Assembly (NCBI RefSeq): GCF_004114795.1
Contig: NZ_CP035311.1
Location: 1,798,001-1,862,000 of the forward strand
Source: Janthinobacterium sp. 17J80-10
GTDB taxonomy: Bacteria; Pseudomonadota; Gammaproteobacteria; Burkholderiales; Burkholderiaceae_D
Direction: 5' to 3'
Length of the DNA: 64,000 nucleotides
The notes below the pieces were generated by a model. That model had not been told where the DNA came from. It ran no database searches and saw only the letters and a list, made by a program, of their open reading frames with translations. Position numbers and translations under genes: made by a program. Of the stretch, positions 18,549 through 26,752 are shown one piece after another (position 1 is the first letter of the stretch; every line of letters begins with the position of its first letter).

Positions 18549-18840
18549 GGCTGGACCTCATGATCAGTAAAACACAACAGCAAATGAAACGGTGGTGCAC
18601 AAAGCCTCGTTGTCTGGAGGATAAAAGATAAAGCTGCATTCAAACAAAGCCGATTTTACGGTTTTATTGAAGAGGCAGCTTTTTTGCTCGGGTGTTAGCC
18701 GGGGCGCGCAATCCGGTTTTTGTCGATGACAGTAAGCGGTTTTGCAATTGTGCGCGGTGGAATTGCAAATGACCAATTCTCGATTGTTATGGCACTTATG
18801 CCTTTCGTGAATATTGGACGCCTGGTGCCGATACAAATGT
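18549..18840. other. Gene-free stretch between bestrophin and the PEP-CTERM gene
   Basis: No convincing gene is seen in either strand. It must hold the bestrophin promoter on the minus strand. It also contains a structured terminator-like element (18631-18685) and a simple inverted repeat GCAATT...AATTGC near 18753. The composition is A/T-richer than the flanks. Confidence 0.6.
18631..18685 (+). terminator. Orphan intrinsic terminator-like structure, possible small RNA 3' end
   Basis: Arms AAGCTGC (18631-18637) and GCAGCTT (18675-18681) are perfectly complementary and are followed by a run of six T (18680-18685). The 37-base loop contains a second hairpin, AAGCCG with CGGTTT. No plus-strand gene ends nearby, so it may terminate a short non-coding RNA. 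On the minus strand the same element is followed by a looser T-rich tract. Confidence 0.35.
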
Positions 18841-18868
18841 AAAACGCCCCGGCAAGCCGGGGCGTTTT
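18841..18868 (-). terminator. Strong terminator after the PEP-CTERM gene
   Basis: A 12-base perfect inverted repeat, AAAACGCCCCGG and CCGGGGCGTTTT, with the loop CAAG. It lies 26 bases beyond the stop of the PEP-CTERM gene. The flanking A and T runs make it usable in both directions. Confidence 0.8.
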
Positions 18869-18894
18869 GCATGTCAAGCTCTGCCTGAAGGCGA

Positions 18895-19506
18895 TTACTG
18901 CTTGCGTTGCCGAGCAAAACCCAAGCCCAGCAAGCCCAGGCCAAAAATTGCGAGCGTCACCGGTTCCGGTACGTTGTTCTGCGCGCTGGTATCTACGTAA
19001 GTTGTGTAGCCAAGGGCGTAATTGCCGCCATAGTTATAGCCGTTATAGCCGACTTGGGGCCAGTTAAGGTAGAGGTCGCCGACGGCGTTGGTATAGGTGC
19101 CCTGCAGCGAGCCTGCGAGGTTCAGCACATCGATGACGAAGGTATCGCCGGCGTTGACAAAAATATTGTAAGCACTGAGGTTAATGACCGAACCGTTGAC
19201 AGCAGCACCGGTAATGTCCGCAACCCAGGGGCCGGAATAAAAGCCGCTACCCAGGCCAATCCGGACCTGTCCCGTGCCCGAGCCATAGAGCGTCACGCCA
19301 GTCAATTGCCCAGTCAGGCCGGCAGTGATGGATTGCTGCCATTCACAGTTACCAGTGCAGTAACTCACATAGAGAGGCGTATTGTTTTGTTGGTCGATCA
19401 CGGCAACTGCATGCGCGTTGGTGGCGACAAAGAACAGGGTTGCCAGGCTTAAAGCAGCCGATTGAGTAATCCTGGAAAAAAACATTTTCATGTTTGAAGA
19501 CTTCAT
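18895..19506 (-). CDS. PEP-CTERM sorting-domain exported protein
   Basis: A 203-residue protein with a Sec signal peptide (hydrophobic ALSLATLFFVATNAHA, cleaved after AHA). The Gly/Asn/Tyr-rich beta-type body includes PQVGYNGYNYGGNYALGY. The C-terminus is a textbook PEP-CTERM anchor: VPEP, a hydrophobic helix TLAIFGLGLLGLGFA, and the basic end RQRKQ. Exosortase (EpsH/XrtA type) cuts such tails, usually for surface or exopolysaccharide-associated proteins; no exosortase is in this window. A pair of cysteines (YCTGNCEW) could form a disulfide. The ribosome binding site AAGGAAAG precedes the ATG. An FNR-like site lies 115-128 bases upstream. Confidence 0.92.
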   Translation of the reverse strand: MKSSNMKMFFSRITQSAALSLATLFFVATNAHAVAVIDQQNNTPLYVSYCTGNCEWQQSITAGLTGQLTGVTLYGSGTGQVRIGLGSGFYSGPWVADITGAAVNGSVINLSAYNIFVNAGDTFVIDVLNLAGSLQGTYTNAVGDLYLNWPQVGYNGYNYGGNYALGYTTYVDTSAQNNVPEPVTLAIFGLGLLGLGFARQRKQ

Positions 19507-19620
19507 TTTTGCTTTCCTTGATAGTGAGCGTTACTGTGAATTCAAATGAGCAGGAAGTTGAATTTCTTTTCTCATTGTTTCTATCTGTCAACAAGCACTA
19601 ATTGTGCCTGCAGGAAATTA

Positions 19621-19634
19621 TTGTTTTAAATCAA
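19621..19634. promoter_or_regulatory. FNR/ANR-like box upstream of the PEP-CTERM gene
   Basis: TTGTT-TTAA-ATCAA matches the FNR/Crp-family consensus TTGAT-N4-ATCAA at nine of ten positions. It lies in the divergent spacer between the PEP-CTERM gene and the LuxR-type gene, at a distance plausible for either promoter. One such match can arise by chance in A/T-rich DNA. Confidence 0.35.
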
Positions 19635-19777
19635 TCATCTATATATTTTTGTTTGCCTGACGATTCGGCTGGTGTAAAGTTTTTCGACACTTATTTCAAG
19701 GCAGGGCGCTGGGGTTGATCCTGCTGGGGGCGGGTGCTAGCCTATAATTGGATCATTTCCACGTACGGTGTTGCACC

Positions 19778-20596
19778 ATGCGCTACTGGCAGCTCGACCG
19801 CCCCACGCCCAAGGGGCAACTTGACCTTTCCCGTGCCACCAGGCTAGTAGCGGCAATCGGTTCTGCCGATGCAACTTCGTTTGCTGCCGAGGTACTTAAT
19901 TCGCTGGGAGACGCTGCAAAAATTTCGCAGTGCACCATTTTTGCTTATGAATTTGGCAATCGCCCCCGCACAGTGTCCGTCGCGGACCGCAGGGGAGGGC
20001 GTTTTCTGCGCGATGTCGCCGATGTTTATTCCAAACTTTTTTATGTCCTCGATGGCAATCAGGGGATCGTTTCGAGCGCGCCGGCGGCAAAGCCCGGCGG
20101 GGCAATCGTGATGCACCAGCAGGCCAGCAAGGATATTGCACACGAAGGCTATCGCCTGGCTTGTTACAGCGACCCCAAGGTCTGCGACAGGCTGTCGTTG
20201 CTGGTGCAGCCGGCCAATGACATCTGGCTCTCGGTTAACCTTTACCGGGATAGCGCCTATGCCAATTTTCAGCCAGGCGAGATTGCGCTGGTCGAGGCGC
20301 TGGCGCCGTTTATCGGGCATGCAGCCAGACACCACTATGCATTGCACGGTCAGAGCCAGTCGGGTATCCCCCAGCTGATGCTGGCACGCTTGCGTAACTT
20401 GTGCCCGACGCTGGCCAAACGCGAACTCGATGTGATCCGTGGCGTGCTGGAAGGGCGCACCGCGGCCGAAATTGCCGAGGTTTTGGGCATCAAGCCGGCA
20501 AGCGTCATCACCTATCAGAAACGCGCCTACCAGCGCCTGGGCATTTCAAGCCAGCGCCAGCTTTTCGCGCTTTGCCTCTCGACTGAAAAAGTCTGA
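19778..20596 (+). CDS. LuxR-family helix-turn-helix regulator
   Basis: Regulator of 272 residues. The C-terminal LuxR/GerE DNA-binding domain is clear (LAKRELDVIRGVLEGRTAAE, then IAEVLGIKPASVITYQKRAY and QRLGISSQRQL). The N-terminal 200 residues form a sensor region without the acyl-homoserine-lactone contact motifs I would expect, and the ligand is unknown. ATG 19778 is chosen because the alternative TTG at 19748 overlaps a good -10 hexamer (TATAAT, 19743-19748). It is divergent from the PEP-CTERM gene and upstream of the aromatic catabolic cluster, so it could regulate either. Confidence 0.85.
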   Translation: MRYWQLDRPTPKGQLDLSRATRLVAAIGSADATSFAAEVLNSLGDAAKISQCTIFAYEFGNRPRTVSVADRRGGRFLRDVADVYSKLFYVLDGNQGIVSSAPAAKPGGAIVMHQQASKDIAHEGYRLACYSDPKVCDRLSLLVQPANDIWLSVNLYRDSAYANFQPGEIALVEALAPFIGHAARHHYALHGQSQSGIPQLMLARLRNLCPTLAKRELDVIRGVLEGRTAAEIAEVLGIKPASVITYQKRAYQRLGISSQRQLFALCLSTEKV

Positions 20597-20672
20597 ATTG
20601 CCTTTCTGTTGTACCCAAAATGGGGACAGCAGGAGGATCGCAGCTTCCTATACTCATCGCTTATGTATTTTG

Positions 20673-20693
20673 CCGCCCATGCTTGGTGGGCGG
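20673..20693. repeat. Inverted repeat between the LuxR gene and the MFS gene
   Basis: CCGCCCA and TGGGCGG form a perfect 7-base dyad with a 7-base loop, about 100 bases before the MFS start. No T-run follows, so it may be an operator or a weak terminator. Confidence 0.35.
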
Positions 20694-20790
20694 TCAAATC
20701 CATCGCGCCGACAACAATAATAAGCGGCGATGACTGGCCGGCCTGCAACGGATGCCGGCTGTGCTTTCATAAGTTCAGGAGACAAGTATC

Positions 20791-22176
20791 ATGCTGCAAT
20801 CCATCCCTGCAGGGGCCCAATCTCTCGCCGGCGGCGACGCCGAGGCCGCGCACGCATTCGAAGCAGAAAAACGCGTTGTCGGCAAAGTATCCGGCCGCCT
20901 GCTCTGGTTTATCTTTCTGTTATTCGTCTTTTCCTTTCTTGATCGCATCAATATCGGCTTTGCCGGTTTGACCATGATGAAGGACCTGGGTTTGACGACG
21001 ACCCAGTTTGGCCTGGCAACGACGCTGTTCTATGTCGCCTACATCGCTTGCGGCATTCCAAGCAACATAGTGCTGGCGCGGATCGGTGCGCGGATCTGGA
21101 TCGGCTCGATCATGATTGCCTGGGGCCTGGCCTCCACCGCAACGATGTTTGCGACCGATGCAAACACGCTCTATATCCTGCGCATTTTGGTCGGCATCTC
21201 CGAGGCTGGTTTCTTGCCAGGCATGCTGTTGTATATGACGCTGTGGTTTCCGCCGGCTTACCGCGCCCGCGCCAATGCCTTGTTCATGATTGCCATGCCG
21301 GTGACGGCCGCCCTGGGTTCGGCAGTGTCGGGCTATATTCTCGGCCTGGACGGTTCGCTGGGGCTGAAGGGGTGGCAATGGCTGTTCATGCTGGAAGGCT
21401 TGCCATCGGCCATCCTTGGCCTGGTCGTGTTTGCCTATCTGGATGACAAGCCGGAAGATGCAAAGTGGTTGTCTGCGGAAGACAAGGCCGTGCTGGCGCG
21501 CAGCCTGCAAGCCAACCGCGCACCGGCAGCAGGCAAGGCCGGCGCAGCCGTTGAGACTTCTGGTGGCCGCAGCCTGTTTGCCGAACTGACTTCGCTGACG
21601 GTCATCAAGTTCGCCATTGCCTACTTCTGCCTCGTCAATACGCTGGCCATGGTTGCCGTCTGGGCGCCGCTCATCGTCAAGAGTTTCAGCGCCAATGCCA
21701 GCAATACAACGATCGGCTTGCTGGCCGCGATCCCGCAGGTAGTGACCATCATTGCCATGATCTGGTGGGGCCGTCATTCCGACCGCAAGCAGGAGCGCCG
21801 CTGGCACCTGGTGCTGCCAATGCTGGCGGCGGCTGCAGGCTGGATGTTTACGGCCATGTCCGGCAACCCGGTTATCCAGATGCTGGGCGTATGCATGGCT
21901 TCGGCCGGTTCCTATACCGCCATGTCGATCTTCTGGACCACACCGGACCAGGCGCTGAGCCTGAAGGCGCAGGTCATCGGTATCGCCGTGATCAATGCGA
22001 TGGGCAATATCAGCTCGGCGCTCAATCCGCTCGTGGTTGGCTGGCTCAAGGATGCAACGCAAAGCTTCAAGGCTGGCCTGATCTATTCGGCCGTGCTGAT
22101 GGTGATCGGCGTCGTGATCGTCCTGCTGCTGCCTATTGCCCGTCGAAAGAAAGCGGCTGCGGCAACCCCCGCGTAA
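20791..22176 (+). CDS. MFS transporter of the anion:cation symporter type (aromatic acid uptake)
   Basis: Major facilitator protein of 461 residues with about twelve hydrophobic segments. The N-terminal half carries LFVFSFLDRINIGFAGLTMM and the family motif RIGARIWIGSIMIAWGLAS, the form found in ACS-family (phthalate, 4-hydroxyphenylacetate, tartrate) permeases. AGGAGA precedes the ATG. It heads a run of co-directional catabolic genes for hydroxylation and fumarylacetoacetate-type ring fission, so its substrate is probably an aromatic acid such as a hydroxyphenylacetate, hydroxybenzoate or hydroxyphenylpyruvate. Confidence 0.88.
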   Translation: MLQSIPAGAQSLAGGDAEAAHAFEAEKRVVGKVSGRLLWFIFLLFVFSFLDRINIGFAGLTMMKDLGLTTTQFGLATTLFYVAYIACGIPSNIVLARIGARIWIGSIMIAWGLASTATMFATDANTLYILRILVGISEAGFLPGMLLYMTLWFPPAYRARANALFMIAMPVTAALGSAVSGYILGLDGSLGLKGWQWLFMLEGLPSAILGLVVFAYLDDKPEDAKWLSAEDKAVLARSLQANRAPAAGKAGAAVETSGGRSLFAELTSLTVIKFAIAYFCLVNTLAMVAVWAPLIVKSFSANASNTTIGLLAAIPQVVTIIAMIWWGRHSDRKQERRWHLVLPMLAAAAGWMFTAMSGNPVIQMLGVCMASAGSYTAMSIFWTTPDQALSLKAQVIGIAVINAMGNISSALNPLVVGWLKDATQSFKAGLIYSAVLMVIGVVIVLLLPIARRKKAAAATPA

Positions 22177-22253
22177 ACGCCAGCGCCTGCACGAGGTTAT
22201 CGCCGGAAGAGATACTTTTTTCTTCAGTCATTCACTGAATTTAGGGATTTATC

Positions 22254-23945
22254 ATGCATCAACCAACCACAGAGCCGCGTCCGTCGATCTATTACAATTA
22301 TCAGGTATTCAAGCCGTGGCTGCCTTCGGCGCATCCGGTACAGGAACGCAAGAAAGTCGTCATCGCCGGTTCGGGGCCTGCCGGCATGGTCGCGGCGCTG
22401 GAGCTTGCCCGGCATGGCGTGCCCAGCGTCGTCGTGACTTCGGAACTGCAAGTGTCGCAAGGCAGCCGCGCCATCGTGTTTACCCGCCGCTCCATGGAGA
22501 TCCTGCAGCAGGTGGGCGTGGCCGAGCGCATGACGGAAAATGGCTTGCCCTGGCTGTACGGTAATTCCTTCTATCGTGGCCAGCGCGTGTTCCGCATGGA
22601 ATCCGCGCGCGAGGACGACGACCGCTTCTTCCCGATGATCAACATCCAGCAGCAGTACATGGAGGAATATCTGCTGGACGCCTGCAAGGCGAATCCCCTG
22701 ATCGATTTCCGCTGGGGTAACAAGGTTGTCAAGGTCGAGCAGGAAGCGGACTTTGCCCGCGTGACTCTGGATACGCCCGAAGGCGAGTACACGATGGAAT
22801 CCGAGTGGGTTGTCGCCGCCGACGGTGGCCGCTCCACCATCCGCACCAACATGGACCTGATGATGGAAGGCGCTTCCTACGAAGGCTTCTTCGTGATCGC
22901 CGACATCAAGATCGATCTGCCGTTGCCGACCGAGCGCCTGGCCTATTTCGATCCGGACTGGAACCCCGGCAATACCATCCTGATGCACCGCGAGCCGCAT
23001 GGCATCTGGCGCGTGGATTACCAGTTGCCCGCCGGCGAGACCCCGGAAGAGGCGCTCAAGCCCGAATCGCTAAAAAAGCGCATCGATGCCCAGCTGGCCA
23101 TGATCGGCCATGCCGGCGCCAAGTGGGAAATGGACTGGAATTCCGTATATTCCGCCCGCACCCTGACGCTGCCCGACTACGTGCACGGCCGCGTGATCTT
23201 CACCGGTGACGCAGCCCACCTGCTGCCGATCTTCGGCGTGCGCGGCGCCAATACCGGCTTCCAGGATGCGCAATCGCTGGCATGGCACCTGGCCTTCGTG
23301 GTCAAGGGACTGGCAAGCGAAAAGCTGCTGGCCAACCACAGCGCCGAGCGAGTGGGTGCCGCCCGCGAAATCATCGACGAAGCCGGCAAGAGCACGCGCT
23401 TCATGGCGCCGCCGAGCCAAGGCTTCCGCCTGTTGCGCGACGCCGTGCTGTCGCTGTCGCTGACCGAGGAATTCGTGCGCCCGCTGTACCACTGGCGCAC
23501 CTCGCGTCCGCACGAGTACAGCCACTCGGCGCTCAACAGCACCGGTGACGATAATGCCTTGTTCAAGTCCGGCCCCGCCCACGGCGCGCCGCCGCAGAAC
23601 GTTCGCCTCGGCGCCGACGACTTCCTGCTGGATCACCTCGGCGGCGGTTTCGATCTGCTGTACTTCACGCAAGCAGCCGCCATCCCCGAGGCCCTGCAAA
23701 AGGTAGTGGCGGGTACCCGCGCACGCGGCGTACCGCTGAAGGTCATCGCGGTGGGGGCGTCCCAGCCCGTGGCCGGCGCCGACCAGACCCTGGCTGATGC
23801 CGATGGTCATTTCCGCCAGCGCTACGGCGTGCTGGCCAGCGGCGGCGCCTACCTGCTGCGTCCCGATCAGCACGTTTGCGCGCGCTGGCTGGCGCTCGAC
23901 GCCAACCGCCTGCAAGCCGCCTTGAACATCGCCTTGCCCCAGTAA
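22254..23945 (+). CDS. FAD-dependent aromatic hydroxylase, MhpA/phenol hydroxylase family
   Basis: Single-component flavin monooxygenase of 563 residues. The dinucleotide fold GSGPAGMVAALELARHG is near residues 39-55, the DG motif is AADGGRSTIR, and the FAD-ribityl GD motif is FTGDAAHLLPIFGVRGANTG. A C-terminal thioredoxin-like domain (about 430-563) is typical of the 3-(3-hydroxyphenyl)propionate hydroxylase and related enzymes. The start has AGGGA upstream. It likely adds a para hydroxyl to a phenolic acid to give a hydroquinone-type ring such as homogentisate or gentisate, which the downstream genes could degrade. The substrate is inferred. Confidence 0.88.
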   Translation: MHQPTTEPRPSIYYNYQVFKPWLPSAHPVQERKKVVIAGSGPAGMVAALELARHGVPSVVVTSELQVSQGSRAIVFTRRSMEILQQVGVAERMTENGLPWLYGNSFYRGQRVFRMESAREDDDRFFPMINIQQQYMEEYLLDACKANPLIDFRWGNKVVKVEQEADFARVTLDTPEGEYTMESEWVVAADGGRSTIRTNMDLMMEGASYEGFFVIADIKIDLPLPTERLAYFDPDWNPGNTILMHREPHGIWRVDYQLPAGETPEEALKPESLKKRIDAQLAMIGHAGAKWEMDWNSVYSARTLTLPDYVHGRVIFTGDAAHLLPIFGVRGANTGFQDAQSLAWHLAFVVKGLASEKLLANHSAERVGAAREIIDEAGKSTRFMAPPSQGFRLLRDAVLSLSLTEEFVRPLYHWRTSRPHEYSHSALNSTGDDNALFKSGPAHGAPPQNVRLGADDFLLDHLGGGFDLLYFTQAAAIPEALQKVVAGTRARGVPLKVIAVGASQPVAGADQTLADADGHFRQRYGVLASGGAYLLRPDQHVCARWLALDANRLQAALNIALPQ

Positions 23946-23957
23946 CAGGAGATCAAC

Positions 23958-24152
23958 ATGACCGCAACCAACAAAGTACTGACCATCCCTGGCCTGGAAA
24001 CCGTGTACGACACGCTGGCGACCGCCATCGACCAGGCCGGCACGGAAAAAACCAATCTATTCCTCGTCAAGCTGGCCCTGCTGAATGCGAATGCGCTGGG
24101 CAATGCCGACACCTTTGGCAACCACGTCCAGGCCGCACTGCGCGACCTGTGA
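23958..24152 (+). CDS. DUF2783 family small protein
   Basis: A 64-residue soluble protein with a strong ribosome binding site (CAGGAGA), 12 bases after the hydroxylase stop. The sequence (LETVYDTLATAIDQAG, then FLVKLALLNANALGN) matches the small helical DUF2783 family, which is recurrently encoded directly after FAD hydroxylases of this kind. It may be an accessory or stabilising subunit of the hydroxylase; this is inferred from constant neighbourhood only. Confidence 0.8.
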   Translation: MTATNKVLTIPGLETVYDTLATAIDQAGTEKTNLFLVKLALLNANALGNADTFGNHVQAALRDL

Positions 24153-24190
24153 TTTCAGGGTAAGGTTTGTAAACCATACAGGAGAATCAA

Positions 24191-24730
24191 ATGCAGATCG
24201 AAAGAATTCACCACGTAGCCTATCGCTGCAAGGATGCCAAGGAAACCGTCGAGTGGTACGTCAAGTACCTGGACATGCGCTTCATCCTGGCGATCGCCGA
24301 GAACGAAGTGCCTTCCACCAAGGAACCCGATCCCTACATGCATGTCTTCCTCGACGCTGGCATGGGCAACGTGCTTGCCTTTTTCGAGTTGCCGACCCGT
24401 GCGCCGATGGGCCGCGACGAAAACACGCCCTTGTGGACGCAGCACCTGGCGCTGAAAGTGAAGTCCATGGACGACCTGCTGGAAGCCAAGGCCAGGCTGC
24501 AAGCCGGCGGCATCGATGTGCTCGGCCCGACCGACCACACCATCTTCAAGTCCATCTACTTCTTCGACCCGAACGGCCATCGCATTGAACTCTGCGCCGA
24601 TACCGCCACGCCGAAGATGAACAAGATGCTCGACGATGTGAAGTGGGAAATGCTCAATGAATGGGCAAAGACCAAAAAGGCGCCGCAGCATGCGCGCTGG
24701 ATGCATGACGGCAGCTTTAAAGGAGAATGA
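24191..24730 (+). CDS. VOC-superfamily protein, candidate ring-cleavage dioxygenase
   Basis: A 179-residue single-module vicinal-oxygen-chelate protein. The metal-triad positions of the fold are all present: His8 (IERIHHVAY), His85 (WTQHLALKV) and Glu133 (GHRIELCAD). This is the 2-His-1-Glu facial triad of type I extradiol dioxygenases and some isomerases. AGGAGA precedes the ATG, and the stop is 4 bases from the fumarylacetoacetase ATG, so the two are coupled. Because the cluster lacks any HmgA-type homogentisate dioxygenase, this protein is a candidate for ring fission. It may instead be an isomerase or dehydratase, and single-module VOC proteins have many activities. Confidence 0.75.
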   Translation: MQIERIHHVAYRCKDAKETVEWYVKYLDMRFILAIAENEVPSTKEPDPYMHVFLDAGMGNVLAFFELPTRAPMGRDENTPLWTQHLALKVKSMDDLLEAKARLQAGGIDVLGPTDHTIFKSIYFFDPNGHRIELCADTATPKMNKMLDDVKWEMLNEWAKTKKAPQHARWMHDGSFKGE

Positions 24731-24734
24731 GACC

Positions 24735-26024
24735 ATGGCAAATTTCGATTCCACGACCGCCCCTGCGCTGAAAAGCTGGGTTGACTCCGCCAACGCAGCG
24801 GATTGCGAATTCCCGATCCAGAATTTGCCCTATGGCGTGTTCAGGACCGCGAACTCGGCGCCGCGCGTCGGCGTCGCCATCGGCGACCAGATCCTCGACC
24901 TGGCAGTACTTGCCGAGGCCGGTCTGCTCAAGTGCGAAGCGGGCGTGTTCGCCCGTCCGCGCCTGAATGATTTCATCGCCCTCGGCCGCGACGCATGGCG
25001 CAGCGTGCGCGAGCAGGTCAGCGCATTGTTGTCGCGCGACAACCAGGCCCTGCAGGGCAATGCCGCCGTGCGCGACAAGGTGCTGGTGCCGCAAGCCGAC
25101 GCGGCCATGTTGCTGCCGGTCGAAGTGCCGGGCTATACTGACTTCTATTCGTCGAAAGAGCACGCCACCAATGTCGGCGCGCTGTTCCGCGATGCGAAGA
25201 ATGCGCTGTTGCCGAACTGGTCGGAGTTGCCAATCGGCTACAACGGCCGCGCTTCCTCGGTGATCGTCAGCGGCACCCCGGTGCGCCGTCCGAACGGCCA
25301 GATCAAGCTGCCGGACCAGGAACGCCCGATCTTCGGCGCCTGCCGCAAGCTCGACATCGAGCTGGAAACCGCCTTCATCGTCGGCGTGCCGAATGCGCTG
25401 GGCGATTCCATCCCCTGCGAAGAGGCCGAGCAGCATATCTTCGGCATGGTCTTGCTGAACGACTGGAGCGCGCGCGACCTGCAGGCATGGGAATACGTGC
25501 CGCTCGGCCCGTTCAACGCCAAGACCTTCGCCACCTCCATTTCGCCCTGGATCGTGACCATGGATGCGATCGAGCCATTCCGCACCGCGCAGCCGGCGCA
25601 GTCGCCCGAACCGCTATCCTACCTGCGCCAAAGCGGCGAGCATGCCTTCGACATCCAGCTTGAAGCGCAGATCAAGCCGCAAGGCGCGCAGAAAGCCACC
25701 ACCTTTGCGCGCTCCAACTTCAAGTACATGTACTGGTCGATGGCGCAGCAACTGGCGCACCACACCGTATCCGGCTGCAACACTCGGGTAGGCGACCTGA
25801 TGGGTTCCGGCACCTTGAGCGGTCCGACCCGCGATTCGCTGGGCGCGTTGCTGGAACTGACCTACAACGGCCGCGAACCGATCACCCTGGAGACTGGCGA
25901 GAAGCGCGCCTTCATCGAGGATGGCGACGAGCTGACCCTGCGCGGCTGGGCCCAGGGCGCGGGGTATCGCGTCGGCTTCGGCAGCTGCGTGGGCACGATC
26001 CTGCCCGCCCATCCGGTGAAGTAA
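24735..26024 (+). CDS. fahA: Fumarylacetoacetase
   Basis: Hydrolyses 4-fumarylacetoacetate to fumarate and acetoacetate, the last step of the homogentisate pathway. The 429-residue length is that of the long, eukaryote-like fumarylacetoacetase rather than the short FAH-fold hydrolases. It has the N-terminal SH3-like domain (LPYGVFRTANSAPRVGVAIG) and catalytic/metal segments DFYSSKEHATNVG, RKLDIELETAFIVG and NDWSARDLQAWEYVPLGPF. ATG 24735 is preceded by GGAGAATGAG. The stop is 7 bases from the isomerase gene. Confidence 0.93.
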   Translation: MANFDSTTAPALKSWVDSANAADCEFPIQNLPYGVFRTANSAPRVGVAIGDQILDLAVLAEAGLLKCEAGVFARPRLNDFIALGRDAWRSVREQVSALLSRDNQALQGNAAVRDKVLVPQADAAMLLPVEVPGYTDFYSSKEHATNVGALFRDAKNALLPNWSELPIGYNGRASSVIVSGTPVRRPNGQIKLPDQERPIFGACRKLDIELETAFIVGVPNALGDSIPCEEAEQHIFGMVLLNDWSARDLQAWEYVPLGPFNAKTFATSISPWIVTMDAIEPFRTAQPAQSPEPLSYLRQSGEHAFDIQLEAQIKPQGAQKATTFARSNFKYMYWSMAQQLAHHTVSGCNTRVGDLMGSGTLSGPTRDSLGALLELTYNGREPITLETGEKRAFIEDGDELTLRGWAQGAGYRVGFGSCVGTILPAHPVK

Positions 26025-26031
26025 GGCTGCC

Positions 26032-26679
26032 ATGCTGAAGCTCTACAGCTACTACCGCAGCTCGGCATCCTTCCGGGTCAGGATTGCCCTGAACCTGAAG
26101 GGCTTGCCGTACGAATACCTGCCGGTTCACCTGGTGCGCAATGGCGGCGAGCAACTGGCCGAGGCTTACCGGGCCATCAATCCGGATGGCCTGGTGCCGG
26201 CGCTGGCGGATGATGGCCAGCTGCTGTCGCAGTCGCTGGCCATCATCGAATATCTCGACGAGACCCATCCGTTGCCGGCGCTGCTGCCAGCCAAGCCTGC
26301 CGACCGCGCCCATGTGCGGGCTGTCGCGCTGCAGCTTGCCTGCGAAATCCATCCGCTCAATAACCTGCGCGTGCTGAAGTATCTGAAGCACACGCTGGGC
26401 GTGTCCGAGGATGAAAAATCGGCCTGGTATCGGCATTGGGTGACTTCCGGCTTCGCCGCGCTGGAAAAACGCCTGGCAAACGACCCGCGCACCGGCAAGC
26501 TGGTCTACGGCGACCAGCCGACCATCGCCGACCTGTGCCTGGTGCCGCAAGTGTGGAATGCCCGGCGCTTCGACATCCCGCTGGATGCCTATCCGACGAT
26601 TACGCGCATCTGCGACCATGCCATGACGCTGGAAGCATTCCGCAAAGCCGAGCCTGCGGCGCAACCCGACTCCGAGTAG
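26032..26679 (+). CDS. maiA: Maleylacetoacetate isomerase (zeta-class glutathione transferase)
   Basis: Glutathione-dependent cis-trans isomerase of 215 residues that turns maleylacetoacetate into fumarylacetoacetate. The N-terminal thioredoxin-like domain has the zeta-class active-site run [18 protein letters not shown], and the [12 protein letters not shown] glutathione-binding segment follows. The C-terminal helical domain shows [19 protein letters not shown]. Presence of this enzyme means the ring-fission product made by the cluster is a maleyl compound. It is coupled to fahA by a 7-base gap. Confidence 0.92.
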   Translation: MLKLYSYYRSSASFRVRIALNLKGLPYEYLPVHLVRNGGEQLAEAYRAINPDGLVPALADDGQLLSQSLAIIEYLDETHPLPALLPAKPADRAHVRAVALQLACEIHPLNNLRVLKYLKHTLGVSEDEKSAWYRHWVTSGFAALEKRLANDPRTGKLVYGDQPTIADLCLVPQVWNARRFDIPLDAYPTITRICDHAMTLEAFRKAEPAAQPDSE

Positions 26680-26752
26680 CCGGCGCGCTGCAAGGGCGCA
26701 GCCATCCTGTTATCATTTCCGCAGTGCCGGGAATGCCATAAGAGGAACCGCC

